Below the pieces are notes generated by a model that was not told the DNA's origin, did no database searches, and worked only from the letters and a program-made list of their open reading frames with translations. Of a DNA stretch of 64,000 bases, positions 45,750-54,302 are shown piece by piece. Numbering within the stretch: position 1 is the stretch's first letter; each line of letters starts with the position of its first letter. The translations under genes and the position numbers were made by a program. Origin of the DNA: Streptomyces griseoaurantiacus. GTDB taxonomy: Bacteria; Actinomycetota; Actinomycetes; Streptomycetales; Streptomycetaceae. The stretch is taken from NCBI GenBank assembly GCA_014656015.1, contig BNBP01000012.1, positions 62,001 to 126,000 of the forward strand, written 5' to 3'.

Positions 45750-47864
45750 TCAGTCGGTGGAAGCGGAACCGTCGGTGTCGCGGCCCGCGAGGGCGCGGGT
45801 GACGCGGTCGCGGGAGACGACCATGACGCCGTCGGACTTGTACGGCTCGGCGCCGGCGTCGTCGAGGACGCGTTTGAGGTCGATGAACGACCAGCCGCCG
45901 TAGGCGTCCGGGTTCTGTGTGGCGAGCCGGGCGAGGACGTCCTTGGTGCGGACACGGGGTGCGTCGCCGATGACGGCGGAGATGTCGGCGAGCGGGTCGC
46001 GCTGCTCGCCGCGCTCGATGGTGTGCAGGGTGGTGACGCCGTCGCGCAGGGCCCTGGCGCGGGCGGCGATCTGTTTGGCGTCGTCGGTGCTGATGTAGTG
46101 CGTGCGGACCGTGATGGACGACTGGCCCTTGGGGATCTCGATGCCGTCGGAGGCGACGACCAGGGTTCCCTGGTCGAGTCCGGGGCGCAGGAGGTTGGGG
46201 GCGGCGCCGCCGTCGACGGCCTTGTCTCCCAGCGCCATGCGGGCTTGGGATTCGGTGCCGAGGGCGAGGGAGGCGCGGGTGTGGGCGCCCTCGCGGACCA
46301 GCTTGGGAAGGTTCTGGTCGGTGGGGTCCTGGGTGCCCTGCCACAGCAGCACGTTGACGGCCCGTCCCTGGTTGTGGATCTTCCGGGCGGCCATGAAGTA
46401 GCGGGAGTTGGCCTTGGAGCCGCCGTAGGGGCGCTTGTCCTCGTCCTTGGCCGGGCACATGAATGCCACCTGCGCTTCGTCCACCACGACGATGAGCGCG
46501 GGGAACACCGTGCCGGGCGGCGCCTGGATACGGCGGTTCATCTCCTGCACCGCGTCCTCGACCATCTCGGTGACCTGGATGACGTGGTCATCGGTCGGTC
46601 CCTGGATCAGCCGGGTGGCGAGTGCGTCGAACATGGCCCAGTCGCCCACGCCCTTGAGGTCGCCCACCCAGAACTCAACCGAGCGGTCAAGGGCGAGCCA
46701 CAGGGCGAGCGCCCGCAGCGCGGCGGTCTTGCCCTGGTTGGACAGCCCGGTGATGAGCAGGTGGCGCTGGTAGACGCTCAGGGCGGCGGCGTCCCCGCGC
46801 AGGTCCTGCCCCCACGGGGCACGGCCGGTCTTGTAGTTGGCGGTCATCGTCTCGTCCGTGACCAGCGGAGACGGACCGATCGGCTCATCCAGCGCACCCG
46901 AGTCCGCGATCCACAGCCGCACCGTCCGCGCAGCCTGCGGGATCGTGATGAACACCTCGTGTTCGTGCCGGGTCAGGTTCTCCGCCAGCTTGCGCCGCCG
47001 CTGCTGCACCTCCACAGTCGACACCCCAGAGGGAAGCGTCACGTCGACCTCCACCCCGCATCCGGCGATCGTGATCGGTCCGAGCATGCTCGCGCCGGCG
47101 TCGCCCATCTCCTTGATGGCGTTGCGCAGCGCGGGCACCCCGAGGTCGCGCAGGGCCTTGACCACGATCGACGGCGTGATCGGCTCGCCCTCGCCCGACC
47201 GGACGTTGGCGGGCAGGGCCCATGCGGGTGCGGCCTGTTGCTTGCGGCCCACCGACCACAGGGCGAGCAGGGCGAGGAACGGGCCGATCGTGAGCGCCGG
47301 ACCCCAGACGACTTGCACGATGCGGATGAGCAGGGCGATGAAGTCGACGGTGGCCGTGAGAGGGGTGATGACGTCTCCGGGGCGGCCGGTGTTGACCGCC
47401 ATCGCGACGCCGAGGGCGACCAGGACGCCGACGCTCATCCCTGCGCCTACGGCTACGCCCCGGGCGGCTTCCACGGGCGAGTGGAGGAGGTCCATGCGGC
47501 GGTGGTGGCGGGCGGCGCGGAAGCGCTGCAACCGCTCCTCCCACTCCTCGGCCGCTTCCAGGTTCCCCGCGGCTTCCGCCGCCCGGATCATCCGCTCGTA
47601 CCGGGCTCCGGTACGGCCGTCCCACGTCCGCTTCGCGACGATGCGGCCGCCGTTGAGGGTGTAGAGGCTGTGCCGCGCCGCCGCCCGCACCGTGGCCCGG
47701 GTCGTGTCGTGGGTGGCGACGGTCTTCACCGCGCGCCCGGAGCGCACCCACAACGGCACCGGCCCCGCCGGCGGCGCGTCGGGGACGACCGTGAGCACGG
47801 TGGGGGCGGTGTCGGGGGGCGGGGGGTCGGTGGGCTTGTGGAGGTGAACGACGTTCTCAGACAT
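45750..47864 (-). CDS. traB: FtsK/SpoIIIE-like conjugal DNA translocase TraB
   Basis: A 704-residue protein. Two or three membrane helices lie at about residues 134-205 (VAVGAGMSVGVLVALGVAMA; FIALLIRIVQVV and on). The FtsK ATPase has Walker A GLSNQGKT (about 373) and Walker B ALIVVVDEAQV (about 458). The C-terminal 60 residues (RTKDVLARLATQNPDAYGG, FIDLKRVLDDAG) look like the winged helix that reads clt octamers. It is the only protein needed for double-stranded DNA transfer in this class. The ATG at 47864 is chosen over longer frames that overlap the preceding gene. Confidence 0.95.
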   Translation of the reverse strand: MSENVVHLHKPTDPPPPDTAPTVLTVVPDAPPAGPVPLWVRSGRAVKTVATHDTTRATVRAAARHSLYTLNGGRIVAKRTWDGRTGARYERMIRAAEAAGNLEAAEEWEERLQRFRAARHHRRMDLLHSPVEAARGVAVGAGMSVGVLVALGVAMAVNTGRPGDVITPLTATVDFIALLIRIVQVVWGPALTIGPFLALLALWSVGRKQQAAPAWALPANVRSGEGEPITPSIVVKALRDLGVPALRNAIKEMGDAGASMLGPITIAGCGVEVDVTLPSGVSTVEVQQRRRKLAENLTRHEHEVFITIPQAARTVRLWIADSGALDEPIGPSPLVTDETMTANYKTGRAPWGQDLRGDAAALSVYQRHLLITGLSNQGKTAALRALALWLALDRSVEFWVGDLKGVGDWAMFDALATRLIQGPTDDHVIQVTEMVEDAVQEMNRRIQAPPGTVFPALIVVVDEAQVAFMCPAKDEDKRPYGGSKANSRYFMAARKIHNQGRAVNVLLWQGTQDPTDQNLPKLVREGAHTRASLALGTESQARMALGDKAVDGGAAPNLLRPGLDQGTLVVASDGIEIPKGQSSITVRTHYISTDDAKQIAARARALRDGVTTLHTIERGEQRDPLADISAVIGDAPRVRTKDVLARLATQNPDAYGGWSFIDLKRVLDDAGAEPYKSDGVMVVSRDRVTRALAGRDTDGSASTD

Positions 47865-47883
47865 GCTGGAACTGCTCCTGACT

Positions 47884-47953
47884 GCCCCCACTGGGGGCGG
47901 GAGGTGGAGTGAGCCGGGGTGGCCGGGTCCGTGGAAAGAGCGGCCACCCCGGC
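47884..47953 (-). terminator. Two hairpins in the traB leader
   Basis: A 13-bp stem (GCCGGGGTGGCCG, 47913-47925/47941-47953) and a 6-bp stem GCCCCC-ACT-GGGGGC (47884-47898) fill the gap between the 105-residue gene and traB. They could terminate or attenuate read-through into traB. Confidence 0.6.
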
Positions 47954-47974
47954 GGCATGCGGGGATGGGGCTGG

Positions 47975-48292
47975 TCAGAACCAGCCGGAAGACTTCTTCT
48001 TCGCCTTGTTGCGGGCGGCCTCCGTGAGCAGACGCTGACGCTCGCCGTGCAGGGCGGTCAGCTCCGCGTTCAGCCGCATCTCCGCACTGCTGGTGGTGGC
48101 GTCCATGCGCTGCTCGGCGCGGCCCGCGCTGCGGCCCCGGGCCACCTTGTACGCGCCGCCCGCCACGGCGCGGGCCATGGCCCGGCGCTCGCTTCCGTTC
48201 AGCGGCCACCACTCGCCCCGGCGGACTGCTTCCAGCTTCTTCGCCGTCGCCTGGATCTCACGGTCCAGACGACGGATATCGGCATTACGCAT
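47975..48292 (-). CDS. Small coiled-coil protein of the transfer operon
   Basis: A 105-residue, highly charged helical protein (IRRLDREIQATAKKLEAVRR; AEMRLNAELTALHGERQRLL) with a KAKKKSSGWF tail. The ATG at 48292 has GAGGAG upstream. No family is recognised. It follows the RRQRL-type gene by 2 bp and precedes traB. Confidence 0.72.
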   Translation of the reverse strand: MRNADIRRLDREIQATAKKLEAVRRGEWWPLNGSERRAMARAVAGGAYKVARGRSAGRAEQRMDATTSSAEMRLNAELTALHGERQRLLTEAARNKAKKKSSGWF

Positions 48293-48294
48293 GG

Positions 48295-48642
48295 TCAGGC
48301 ACTCCTCGAAGAGTCGGCAGGGTCGGGGTAGGCGCAGGGAACGCACATGCCGAGCGAGGCGGGGATGACGTATCCCGCGTCCCGGCGGCACTGCGGGCAC
48401 AGGCGGCGGGCGGCGTTGGCCTTGGCCAGCGCCGCCCACCGGGCCGGCGTCATCGGACGCACCGGCACGGCGAGGTCGACGCGGTACAGGTGGGCGACCA
48501 GCGGGCCCCGGCGCCGCCGGGGCCGCTCAAGTTGCGCGGCCACCTCTTGGCCGCCGGGCCGGAGCCCGGCGGCACGGAGTTGGCGGCGGGTGGCGTAGCC
48601 GTCCGGGGCCAGGTGCCACCGGAACACCGGCAGCGCGGCCAT
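48295..48642 (-). CDS. RRQRL-type zinc-binding protein
   Basis: A 115-residue protein with YATRRQLRAAGLRPGGQEV near the N-terminus and a C-terminal zinc ribbon (CPQCRRDAG and CVPC). This architecture occurs in many Streptomyces mobile elements beside spd/tra genes; function unknown. Its ATG overlaps the preceding stop (TGATG), which fixes the start at 48642. Confidence 0.8.
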   Translation of the reverse strand: MAALPVFRWHLAPDGYATRRQLRAAGLRPGGQEVAAQLERPRRRRGPLVAHLYRVDLAVPVRPMTPARWAALAKANAARRLCPQCRRDAGYVIPASLGMCVPCAYPDPADSSRSA

Positions 48643-49499
48643 CAGGCCACGCGCTTCCACGCCGCCCGAAGACGGACCTCGGAGGCGGAGTGGCCGGCCG
48701 CGCGGAAGCGGGCGGCCATCTCCCGGTACGACAGCGGCGGCGTCTGGCTGTACCGGATGTCGTGAACGAGGGTGTCCAGCTCGTCATCCGACAGCGCCGG
48801 GGCCGCCGACTCCAGCGCCGGAACCTGCTCGCTCGGACCCCACACCGGGAGCTCCCATCGGGGCGTGACGCCGGGTGTGACGGTGCTCGTCACGCTGGTC
48901 AGCGCCCGTCCGGTCTCCTCGCCCTTGCGGGCGCTCTCCAGCGTCGACCACGCCCCCGCCAGGGTCTGCGCGGTCTCGGCCTGGACGCGTGCGACGCGGG
49001 CCCCGGCTTCCGTCACGGCCGTCAGCCGGGTCTCCTCCGTGGCCGCTTCCGCCCGCAGCCGGGCACGCGCCACGGCCGCCTCGTCCCGCGCTTCCTGCTG
49101 AATGCCCCGGATCGCGTCCAGGGCGAGCGGGGTGAGCGCGGTGCGCTCCCACAGGCTGTGGACCAACCACAGGGCCTTGGCAGCGATCGGCAGCCACGCC
49201 ACAGCCAGCCACGCCCCGGCGGAATGCTCGGCGGTGAGCGCGTGGGCGACCAGGACGCCGGCCGCGAGGACGCCGAAGGACCAGCCGACGGCGGTGACGG
49301 CGCGGTTGTGGTCGCCCTGCGCGGCCAGACGGCGTTCGTAGGCGAGGGTGGCCAGCCATCCCCCGTCAATACCGACACCGACGACCAGGGCGACCGGCCA
49401 CGGCACCGCTGTGCCCAGCCACATCATGACCACCGCGAGGGTGAGCACCATCGAGACGGCCGTCATCGCGACCGCCGGAAGAACCGTCTTCGCCTTCAC
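48642..49499 (-). CDS. DUF2637/SpdB-like membrane protein
   Basis: A 285-residue protein with four membrane helices in the first 130 residues (LPAVAMTAVSMVLTLAVVMM, VALVVGVGIDGGWLATLAYE, VLVAHALTAEHSAGAWLAVA), a long helical Ala/Glu/Arg-rich stretch, and a C-terminal helix-turn-helix-like part (LSYREMAARFRAAGHSASEVRLR). The GTG at 49499 has GGGAGG upstream and overlaps the preceding stop (GTGA). This family is typical of Streptomyces conjugative elements. Confidence 0.85.
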   Translation of the reverse strand: MKAKTVLPAVAMTAVSMVLTLAVVMMWLGTAVPWPVALVVGVGIDGGWLATLAYERRLAAQGDHNRAVTAVGWSFGVLAAGVLVAHALTAEHSAGAWLAVAWLPIAAKALWLVHSLWERTALTPLALDAIRGIQQEARDEAAVARARLRAEAATEETRLTAVTEAGARVARVQAETAQTLAGAWSTLESARKGEETGRALTSVTSTVTPGVTPRWELPVWGPSEQVPALESAAPALSDDELDTLVHDIRYSQTPPLSYREMAARFRAAGHSASEVRLRAAWKRVA

Positions 49500-49840
49500 C
49501 GGGCACCTCCCGACTGCCCCGCCGGGGTGGTGTCGGTGACCGGGACGTCGGCGAAGCCGGTCAGGATGATGACCGCGCCGGCGAACCGGCCCTCTGCCTT
49601 GAGTACGTGGGTCAGTCCGCCGCTCTGGGTGCCGTAGTCGACCGCGTCCGGGGCGATCCCCAGGGCGGTGCGCCACTGCTCGAACGCGGCCAGGCTCTCG
49701 CCCGAGGAGTCGTGGAAGGACAGCCGCAGCCACTCCGGGAAGACGGGCGAGACGGTCACGTCGGGAGCGGGCAGGCTGGGGAAATCAACGGCCAGCATCC
49801 GCAGCGCCCGCAACGAGACGGTGAGGTCGTCCAGCGTCAT
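49496..49840 (-). CDS. Hypothetical AICE protein
   Basis: A 114-residue soluble protein (MTLDDLTVSLRALRMLAVDF; LRLSFHDSSGESLAAFEQWRTALG). No domain recognised. The ATG overlaps the preceding stop (ATGA) and its stop overlaps the next start, so it is part of a tightly coupled operon. Confidence 0.78.
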   Translation of the reverse strand: MTLDDLTVSLRALRMLAVDFPSLPAPDVTVSPVFPEWLRLSFHDSSGESLAAFEQWRTALGIAPDAVDYGTQSGGLTHVLKAEGRFAGAVIILTGFADVPVTDTTPAGQSGGAR

Positions 49841-50106
49841 GCCGCACCCCCCGGCATGCTCGCCCCCGCCGCCCGGTTGACCAGCGTGACCCGTGCGGCC
49901 AGCGCCCGGCGCCGGGCCCGGCGGATACGCCGCTCGTCGACCTCGGTCGGCGTGCGGTCCAGGGTGACGATGTGCGCGTCCAGCAAGTCGACGTCCGCGA
50001 GGATGACGGGCATCTCCCGCTCGACCGCGTCCAGCTCGGCAGCGGTCGGCTCGATGAAGTCGGCGAACGCCGTAATGGCGTCCTGCAGTGTGACAACGTG
50101 GTTCAT
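49837..50106 (-). CDS. Hypothetical AICE protein, first gene of the transfer operon
   Basis: An 89-residue charged helical protein (MNHVVTLQDAITAFADFIEP; ERRIRRARRRALAARVTLVN). GGAAGGAA precedes the ATG at 50106. It heads the minus-strand operon running to the int end of the element. Confidence 0.75.
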   Translation of the reverse strand: MNHVVTLQDAITAFADFIEPTAAELDAVEREMPVILADVDLLDAHIVTLDRTPTEVDERRIRRARRRALAARVTLVNRAAGASMPGGAA

Positions 50107-50562
50107 GGGTCGTGGTTCCTTCCAGCGAGGAACGGCCCGAACGCGGCTCCCGGGTGGCACCCCGGGAGCCGCTTGCCGTTGGAGTCGGTTCCGGCTCCCC
50201 GCACTCCCGTCTGTACGTCCTCACGCGGTGCGCGGAACGGACGGGCGGGAGAGGCAGCCGGCCGCAGCGTCAGGCTGCGGAACGAGGGGCGGACCGAACT
50301 ACCGCACAGGCGCCGTCGGCCGGTCCATCACGGCGACGCCCAGAGCTGTCGTTGGCGCATCGGAACTCCCATCGGTCGAAGAGGCACGGACAAGCACTGC
50401 AAGAGGGACCAGGTCCCCACTCTCCGGCCGTTGCTCGCGGTCACCGGGCCACCTCGCCAGTACGGGCCGAAACCCTGTTCCACCTGGCCTTTAGCGGGAT
50501 TGCAGCGTCCCCGCCCCATGCGTCTGCGCATGCGGCAGCAACTCAAGGGAATTGCTCCGCTT
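50107..50562. promoter_or_regulatory. Leader and promoter region of the transfer operon
   Basis: No supported gene. A hairpin with a perfect 12-bp stem GCGGCTCCCGGG lies at 50143-50172, 37 bp before the first start codon. The remaining sequence to the GntR operator is plain promoter space. Confidence 0.5.
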
Positions 50563-50657
50563 GCTCAACTTGTTGGTACAAGCTGTTGCGGTGATGCTGC
50601 ACTGACAGGCAGTGAATCGTCAAGGGATTGGGGCCCACATGTACCAACAAGTTGAGC
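50563..50657. promoter_or_regulatory. Paired 18-bp operators for the GntR regulator
   Basis: GCTCAACTTGTTGGTACA (50563-50580) and its exact complement (50640-50657) face each other 59 bp apart, just upstream of the gntR-type gene. Each contains a CTTGT/ACAAG or TTGTTGG/CCAACAA half-site. The arrangement suits cooperative repression by a GntR dimer of both its own promoter and the divergent transfer operon, as for KorSA in pSAM2. Confidence 0.8.
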
Positions 50658-50677
50658 GAGTGCGTCATGATGGGCGC

Positions 50678-51445
50678 ATGAGCAAGCAGCCGAAGTACCG
50701 GCAGGTGGCCGACGCCCTACGTCGAGAGATCGTGAACGGCGCTTTCGATCGCGACCGTCGGTTGCCCTCTGAGAGCGAGCTGTCGGCCCGGTTCGACGCC
50801 TCCCGCAATACGGTCCGGTCGGGGCTCGCCCTACTGGTCAGCGAGGGGCTGATCACGTCCAGCCAAGGGCTGGGGTACGAGGTTCGTTCGCAGGAGGTGT
50901 TCGAGCTGAACGCCTCACGGTTCGAGAACCTGGAGTTCCCGCAGAACGGGGACGCCTACAACACGGACGTGACGAACGCCGGCCGCCGTCCTCACCAAAC
51001 GTTCCGCGTAGAGATGCTGCCCGCACCCGAAGAGGTCGCGGATCGACTGAAGATTGAGAAGGGCAGCAAGGCGGTTCTTCGGTTCTGCCACCGGTACGTG
51101 GATGACATGCCGTGGTCGACACAGGCGACGTACTACCCGGCGTGGCTGATCGAAGAGTCCCCCCGCCTTGCCGAACCCGGGGACATCGAAGAGGGGACCA
51201 CGAGGTATCTGGCCGCGCGCGGGATCGAGCAGATCGGGTACTTCGACGAAATCGCGACGCGCATGCCGACGCCGGAAGAGGCTCGCCTCTTGGAGGTGGG
51301 CGCAGGCGTGCCCGTGCTGCTCTGGACGCGTACGGGCTACTCGGGAGACCGTCCGATCCGGTGCACCATCACGACCTTCCGGGGTGACCTGAACCGGATG
51401 AACTATGAGATCGGCGAACTTGCCGGCCGAAACGAGAACACGTGA
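50678..51445 (+). CDS. GntR-family regulator (KorSA/TraR-like, UTRA domain)
   Basis: A 255-residue HutC-subfamily GntR. The winged helix is at about 5-70 (YRQVADALRREIVNGAFDRD; LSARFDASRNTVRSGLALLV), and the UTRA ligand domain follows (FRVEMLPAPEEVADRLKIEKG; DMPWSTQATYYPAWL; GVPVLLWTRTGYSGDRPI). In AICEs such proteins repress transfer and excision genes. The ATG at 50678 is preferred because the 18-bp operator covers the region upstream of it. Confidence 0.9.
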   Translation: MSKQPKYRQVADALRREIVNGAFDRDRRLPSESELSARFDASRNTVRSGLALLVSEGLITSSQGLGYEVRSQEVFELNASRFENLEFPQNGDAYNTDVTNAGRRPHQTFRVEMLPAPEEVADRLKIEKGSKAVLRFCHRYVDDMPWSTQATYYPAWLIEESPRLAEPGDIEEGTTRYLAARGIEQIGYFDEIATRMPTPEEARLLEVGAGVPVLLWTRTGYSGDRPIRCTITTFRGDLNRMNYEIGELAGRNENT

Positions 51446-52011
51446 TCATCACTCCCGCAGAACCGCACGACGTGGCCAAGCTGCTGTCCTTCCGCGAGGA
51501 AGCGGCAGCTTGGCTGCGCGGTCTCGGCTCCGACCAGTGGAGCCGCCCGTATCCGGCTGACAAGCTGCTGGCCACGATCGAGGCGGGCACGGTCTTCATG
51601 CTCAGCGACGGCCACACAACCGCGGGCACCATCACGCTCACCCCGGATGCGGAGGAAGGGCTGTGGACCGATGACGAGTTGGCCGAACCTTCGATGTTCG
51701 TCAACAAGCTGACCATTGCCCGTGAGTACGCCGGACAGGACCTTGGCGGCCGGTTGCTCGATTGGGCCGGCGACCGCGCCCACCGGGCGGGGGCCCGGTG
51801 GGTCCGGTTGGACGCATGGACGACGAACGAGGGGCTACAGCGCTACTACCTGGCGCACGGCTTCACGCACGTCCGTACGGTCCGCGAGGGAAACGCAGTG
51901 AACGGCGGCCCACGAGTCTCCGGATGGCTTGCGCAACGGGCGGCGCAACCAGCAGATCACGGACTCGTGGATTGTGCGCCAGCACCGAAGCGGCTGTCGT
52001 CGGCAGCTTGA
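51442..52011 (+). CDS. GNAT N-acetyltransferase
   Basis: A 189-residue GNAT fold: VNKLTIAREYAGQDLGGRLLDWA is the acetyl-CoA loop (Q/RxxGxG/A), and LDAWTTNEGLQRYYLAHGFTHV is the C-terminal strand-helix. The GTG overlaps the GntR stop (GTGA), so the two are coupled. The target is unknown. It could modify a small molecule or the regulator itself. Confidence 0.88.
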   Translation: MIITPAEPHDVAKLLSFREEAAAWLRGLGSDQWSRPYPADKLLATIEAGTVFMLSDGHTTAGTITLTPDAEEGLWTDDELAEPSMFVNKLTIAREYAGQDLGGRLLDWAGDRAHRAGARWVRLDAWTTNEGLQRYYLAHGFTHVRTVREGNAVNGGPRVSGWLAQRAAQPADHGLVDCAPAPKRLSSAA

Positions 52012-52110
52012 GATAGGTTCTGCGTGCCCTGCGAGAAGAACATGCCGGGCAACACACGTCGCTCGCTGCGCGGCGTGATCACATTGCCCAATACGGACTC
52101 GGCTGGGTGA

Positions 52111-53193
52111 TCAGATAGTCAGAGCATCCAAGTGTTTTGACTGCAGGCGTTGCCAGGCGACCGAAATATGCCGGTCGGTGAAGATCTCTGCCTTGCGGCG
52201 ACTCCACTTTTGCAACGCTTCGATAACGTCGCCCTGAGATGCAGTTGAGCCGAGTTCATGCATGACCCAATGCGTTGTACAGAGCAACTCAAGGCCATAT
52301 GGAGAGGCAAACCCATCGATTAGCTCAAGAACCTTATGCAGGGATTCTTTGAGCTCTGCGTCGCGATGCTCTTCGATCCAAGACTCTGCAAGAGATTCCG
52401 CCCCGGCAGTGAGTTTGATCGGGTGAAAGTCGAGGACGCGTTGGGTGCGATCTCCGTAGCCTCGAACCAAATGGCCCTCCATACGCTGCAACTGGTGATT
52501 CAAGTTTTCAGCGTAGGGGCCATATCGCGCCTTCTGGTAGTTGAGGCGCATTGGTGCACCTACGGCTTGGAGTAGGTACATCAGCTTCTGTAGTTCGAGT
52601 AGCGAAGCTCCATCGGACGCTTCAATTCGCTCGGATCGCGCTTGCTCCACATATCCACTCAGCAAGCAGACAACGGCCGCTCGGCCTCGCGTCATGTTTG
52701 GTGCACTGGTGCGCACAGGCATGGTGTTGGGTGCTGGCGCGCCCGTAGGGGGGAAGAGCAATACCTTGACTGTAGGTAGAGACTCGAAAGCCGCATAAAT
52801 CATCGGGCGTACGTCACCCCAATCCAGACCTCCATTTCCGCAACCTAGTGCGGGTACTGCGAGGGATTCAATGCTGTGCTTGCGCACTGCCTCAACCAAA
52901 GCGCTAAGCCCTGCTTGAATATCTTCGATGCGTGATTTCCCTCGCCAGTGGCGTTTAGTGGGGAAATTCAGAATATATCGTCGGGGGCCGAGATGATGGG
53001 CATCGTAAACTAGGATATCGCCGATGGTTACTTCGCCTCGATCGCAGGCCGCCTTGTACTGCTTAAAATTTTCAGGGAAAGCCTGCTTAATTTGCAGGGC
53101 GATCCCTTTCCCCATCACGCCAACAGTGTTAACGGTGTTGACGATGGCCTCCACGTCTGCCTCAAGCAAATTTCCTTTCGATTCTTGGATCAC
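52111..53193 (-). CDS. darG: DarG antitoxin: macrodomain ADP-ribosyl glycohydrolase
   Basis: A 360-residue protein. The macrodomain (about 1-155) has KGNLLEADVEAIVNTVNTVGVMGKGIA (NAD-ribose pocket) and VPALGCGNGGLDW. The C-terminal domain (about 175-360) has LLELQKLMYLLQAVG, YGPYAENL and PYGLELLCTTHWVMHE, as in DarG. It removes the ADP-ribose put on thymidine by DarT and binds the toxin. GTG at 53193 is chosen, as in family members starting MI.xKGNLLEAD; GTG 53202 is too near GGAGG. The DNA is lower in GC than its surroundings. Confidence 0.93.
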   Translation of the reverse strand: MIQESKGNLLEADVEAIVNTVNTVGVMGKGIALQIKQAFPENFKQYKAACDRGEVTIGDILVYDAHHLGPRRYILNFPTKRHWRGKSRIEDIQAGLSALVEAVRKHSIESLAVPALGCGNGGLDWGDVRPMIYAAFESLPTVKVLLFPPTGAPAPNTMPVRTSAPNMTRGRAAVVCLLSGYVEQARSERIEASDGASLLELQKLMYLLQAVGAPMRLNYQKARYGPYAENLNHQLQRMEGHLVRGYGDRTQRVLDFHPIKLTAGAESLAESWIEEHRDAELKESLHKVLELIDGFASPYGLELLCTTHWVMHELGSTASQGDVIEALQKWSRRKAEIFTDRHISVAWQRLQSKHLDALTI

Positions 53194-53213
53194 CGTCTTC
53201 ACCCCTCCGTTCT

Positions 53214-53861
53214 CTAGTAGTACCACTGAGGATACACCATCGTTGGTATAGAAGCACTGTATTCGGCGAGAATGTTGCGTACCTCGGTGGCGCACCGTTC
53301 GCTCTTTGTGACAATCGAAGCTATGAGATTTACTGGGAAAAATCGGTGTACCAGATATTCTGCTTGGCGCCGACTTGCCCGGTTTGGGTCGTCCGGTGCG
53401 TCGTGCCACCACTCCGCCTTCATCAAGGGCCAGTCAATCAACTTCTCACATAGTTCGGGACTGTCTGTGTGGAAATCTACGAAGGTCGCTCCCGCGTTGC
53501 CTTCGCTGAATACGGCTGGGAGTCCAGCGTTTCGTACTGCCGTCAAGCTTGACGTCAAATAGATAACCGGCCCCTGCCCCTCTCGGTAGGTGGGGACATT
53601 TCCCTTGTGAATTGAGTAGAGCATGGGTGAGCGGTAACCGAAATAAAAGGGCACGTAGTCTGCGGGTGTGCCGCCGGGGCCACAATCGATAAGTGTGGCC
53701 CGGCGCCGCTGTTTGATGCTCGGCATGCCGATTTCCGTATCGGTCAGAGTGTTCAGCGCAGCAGTGTTATCGCTGAACAGGCCGCCTTGATCTAAAATGC
53801 CACGCAAGTTCCGAATATGAGTGATGTGGTAAATTGGTCTATTCGGTACAGGGTTCTGCAC
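53214..53861 (-). CDS. darT: DarT toxin: DNA ADP-ribosyltransferase
   Basis: A 215-residue DarT (DUF4433). NAD-binding blocks YHITHIRNLRGIL and PADYVPFYFGYRSPMLYSIHKGN and the catalytic Glu in RRQAEYLVHRFFP (about 169) are present. It adds ADP-ribose to thymidine in a sequence-specific way and stops replication; DarTG also acts in phage defence. GTG at 53861 is chosen because GAAGGAG lies 8 bp before it. The stop precedes the darG start by 20 bp. All motifs appear intact. Low GC and A/T-ending codons suggest recent acquisition by the element. Confidence 0.93.
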   Translation of the reverse strand: MQNPVPNRPIYHITHIRNLRGILDQGGLFSDNTAALNTLTDTEIGMPSIKQRRRATLIDCGPGGTPADYVPFYFGYRSPMLYSIHKGNVPTYREGQGPVIYLTSSLTAVRNAGLPAVFSEGNAGATFVDFHTDSPELCEKLIDWPLMKAEWWHDAPDDPNRASRRQAEYLVHRFFPVNLIASIVTKSERCATEVRNILAEYSASIPTMVYPQWYY

Positions 53862-54302
53862 TGCTGTGACTCCTTCGGCCAACTGATCACGATGGCTGGC
53901 GACCACCCTACTACTGAAAGTGTGTTATTAGTCACCATGTGCGATCACTTGCCTGGGGGTAGCCGGAACCTACGGCCGCAGAGGTCGATGAACAGTGAGT
54001 GGGCCCAGGTCCCTGCTGAGCGGTGACGGGGCGCAGAGCAGCGCTCCGGGCAGTAGCAGTAGTGCTGCCCTCGCGGCCCACTCGGTCACACCTGTCCACG
54101 CGTGAGCACGGAGTCATGATCAATCCCTCTCAATCACGACCCAAGCCTAGGTCGCGCCACTGACAGCAGGTATCGGTTGCACTACAGCGGCCACAGCCTG
54201 CCGCTGGGAGACTTGTGGCCATCCTTTGGCCAAACCGACGCTCGTCGGCCTCGTGTTGAAGGGAATGACCAGGTCAACGTCCTGCCGTAGCTGAGCGCTG
54301 GC
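53862..54302. other. Gap between darT and attR
   Basis: 441 bp with no supported gene. It must hold the darTG promoter (reading leftward from about 53940, an AT-rich block ACTAATAACAC is seen) and the integrase arm sites beside attR. No clear repeats are seen beyond TGGCCA twice near 54216. Confidence 0.5.

Noticed and set aside
45735..47912. 725-codon plus-strand frame
   Set aside because: Antisense to traB; Gly/Val/Arg/Asp-rich shadow.
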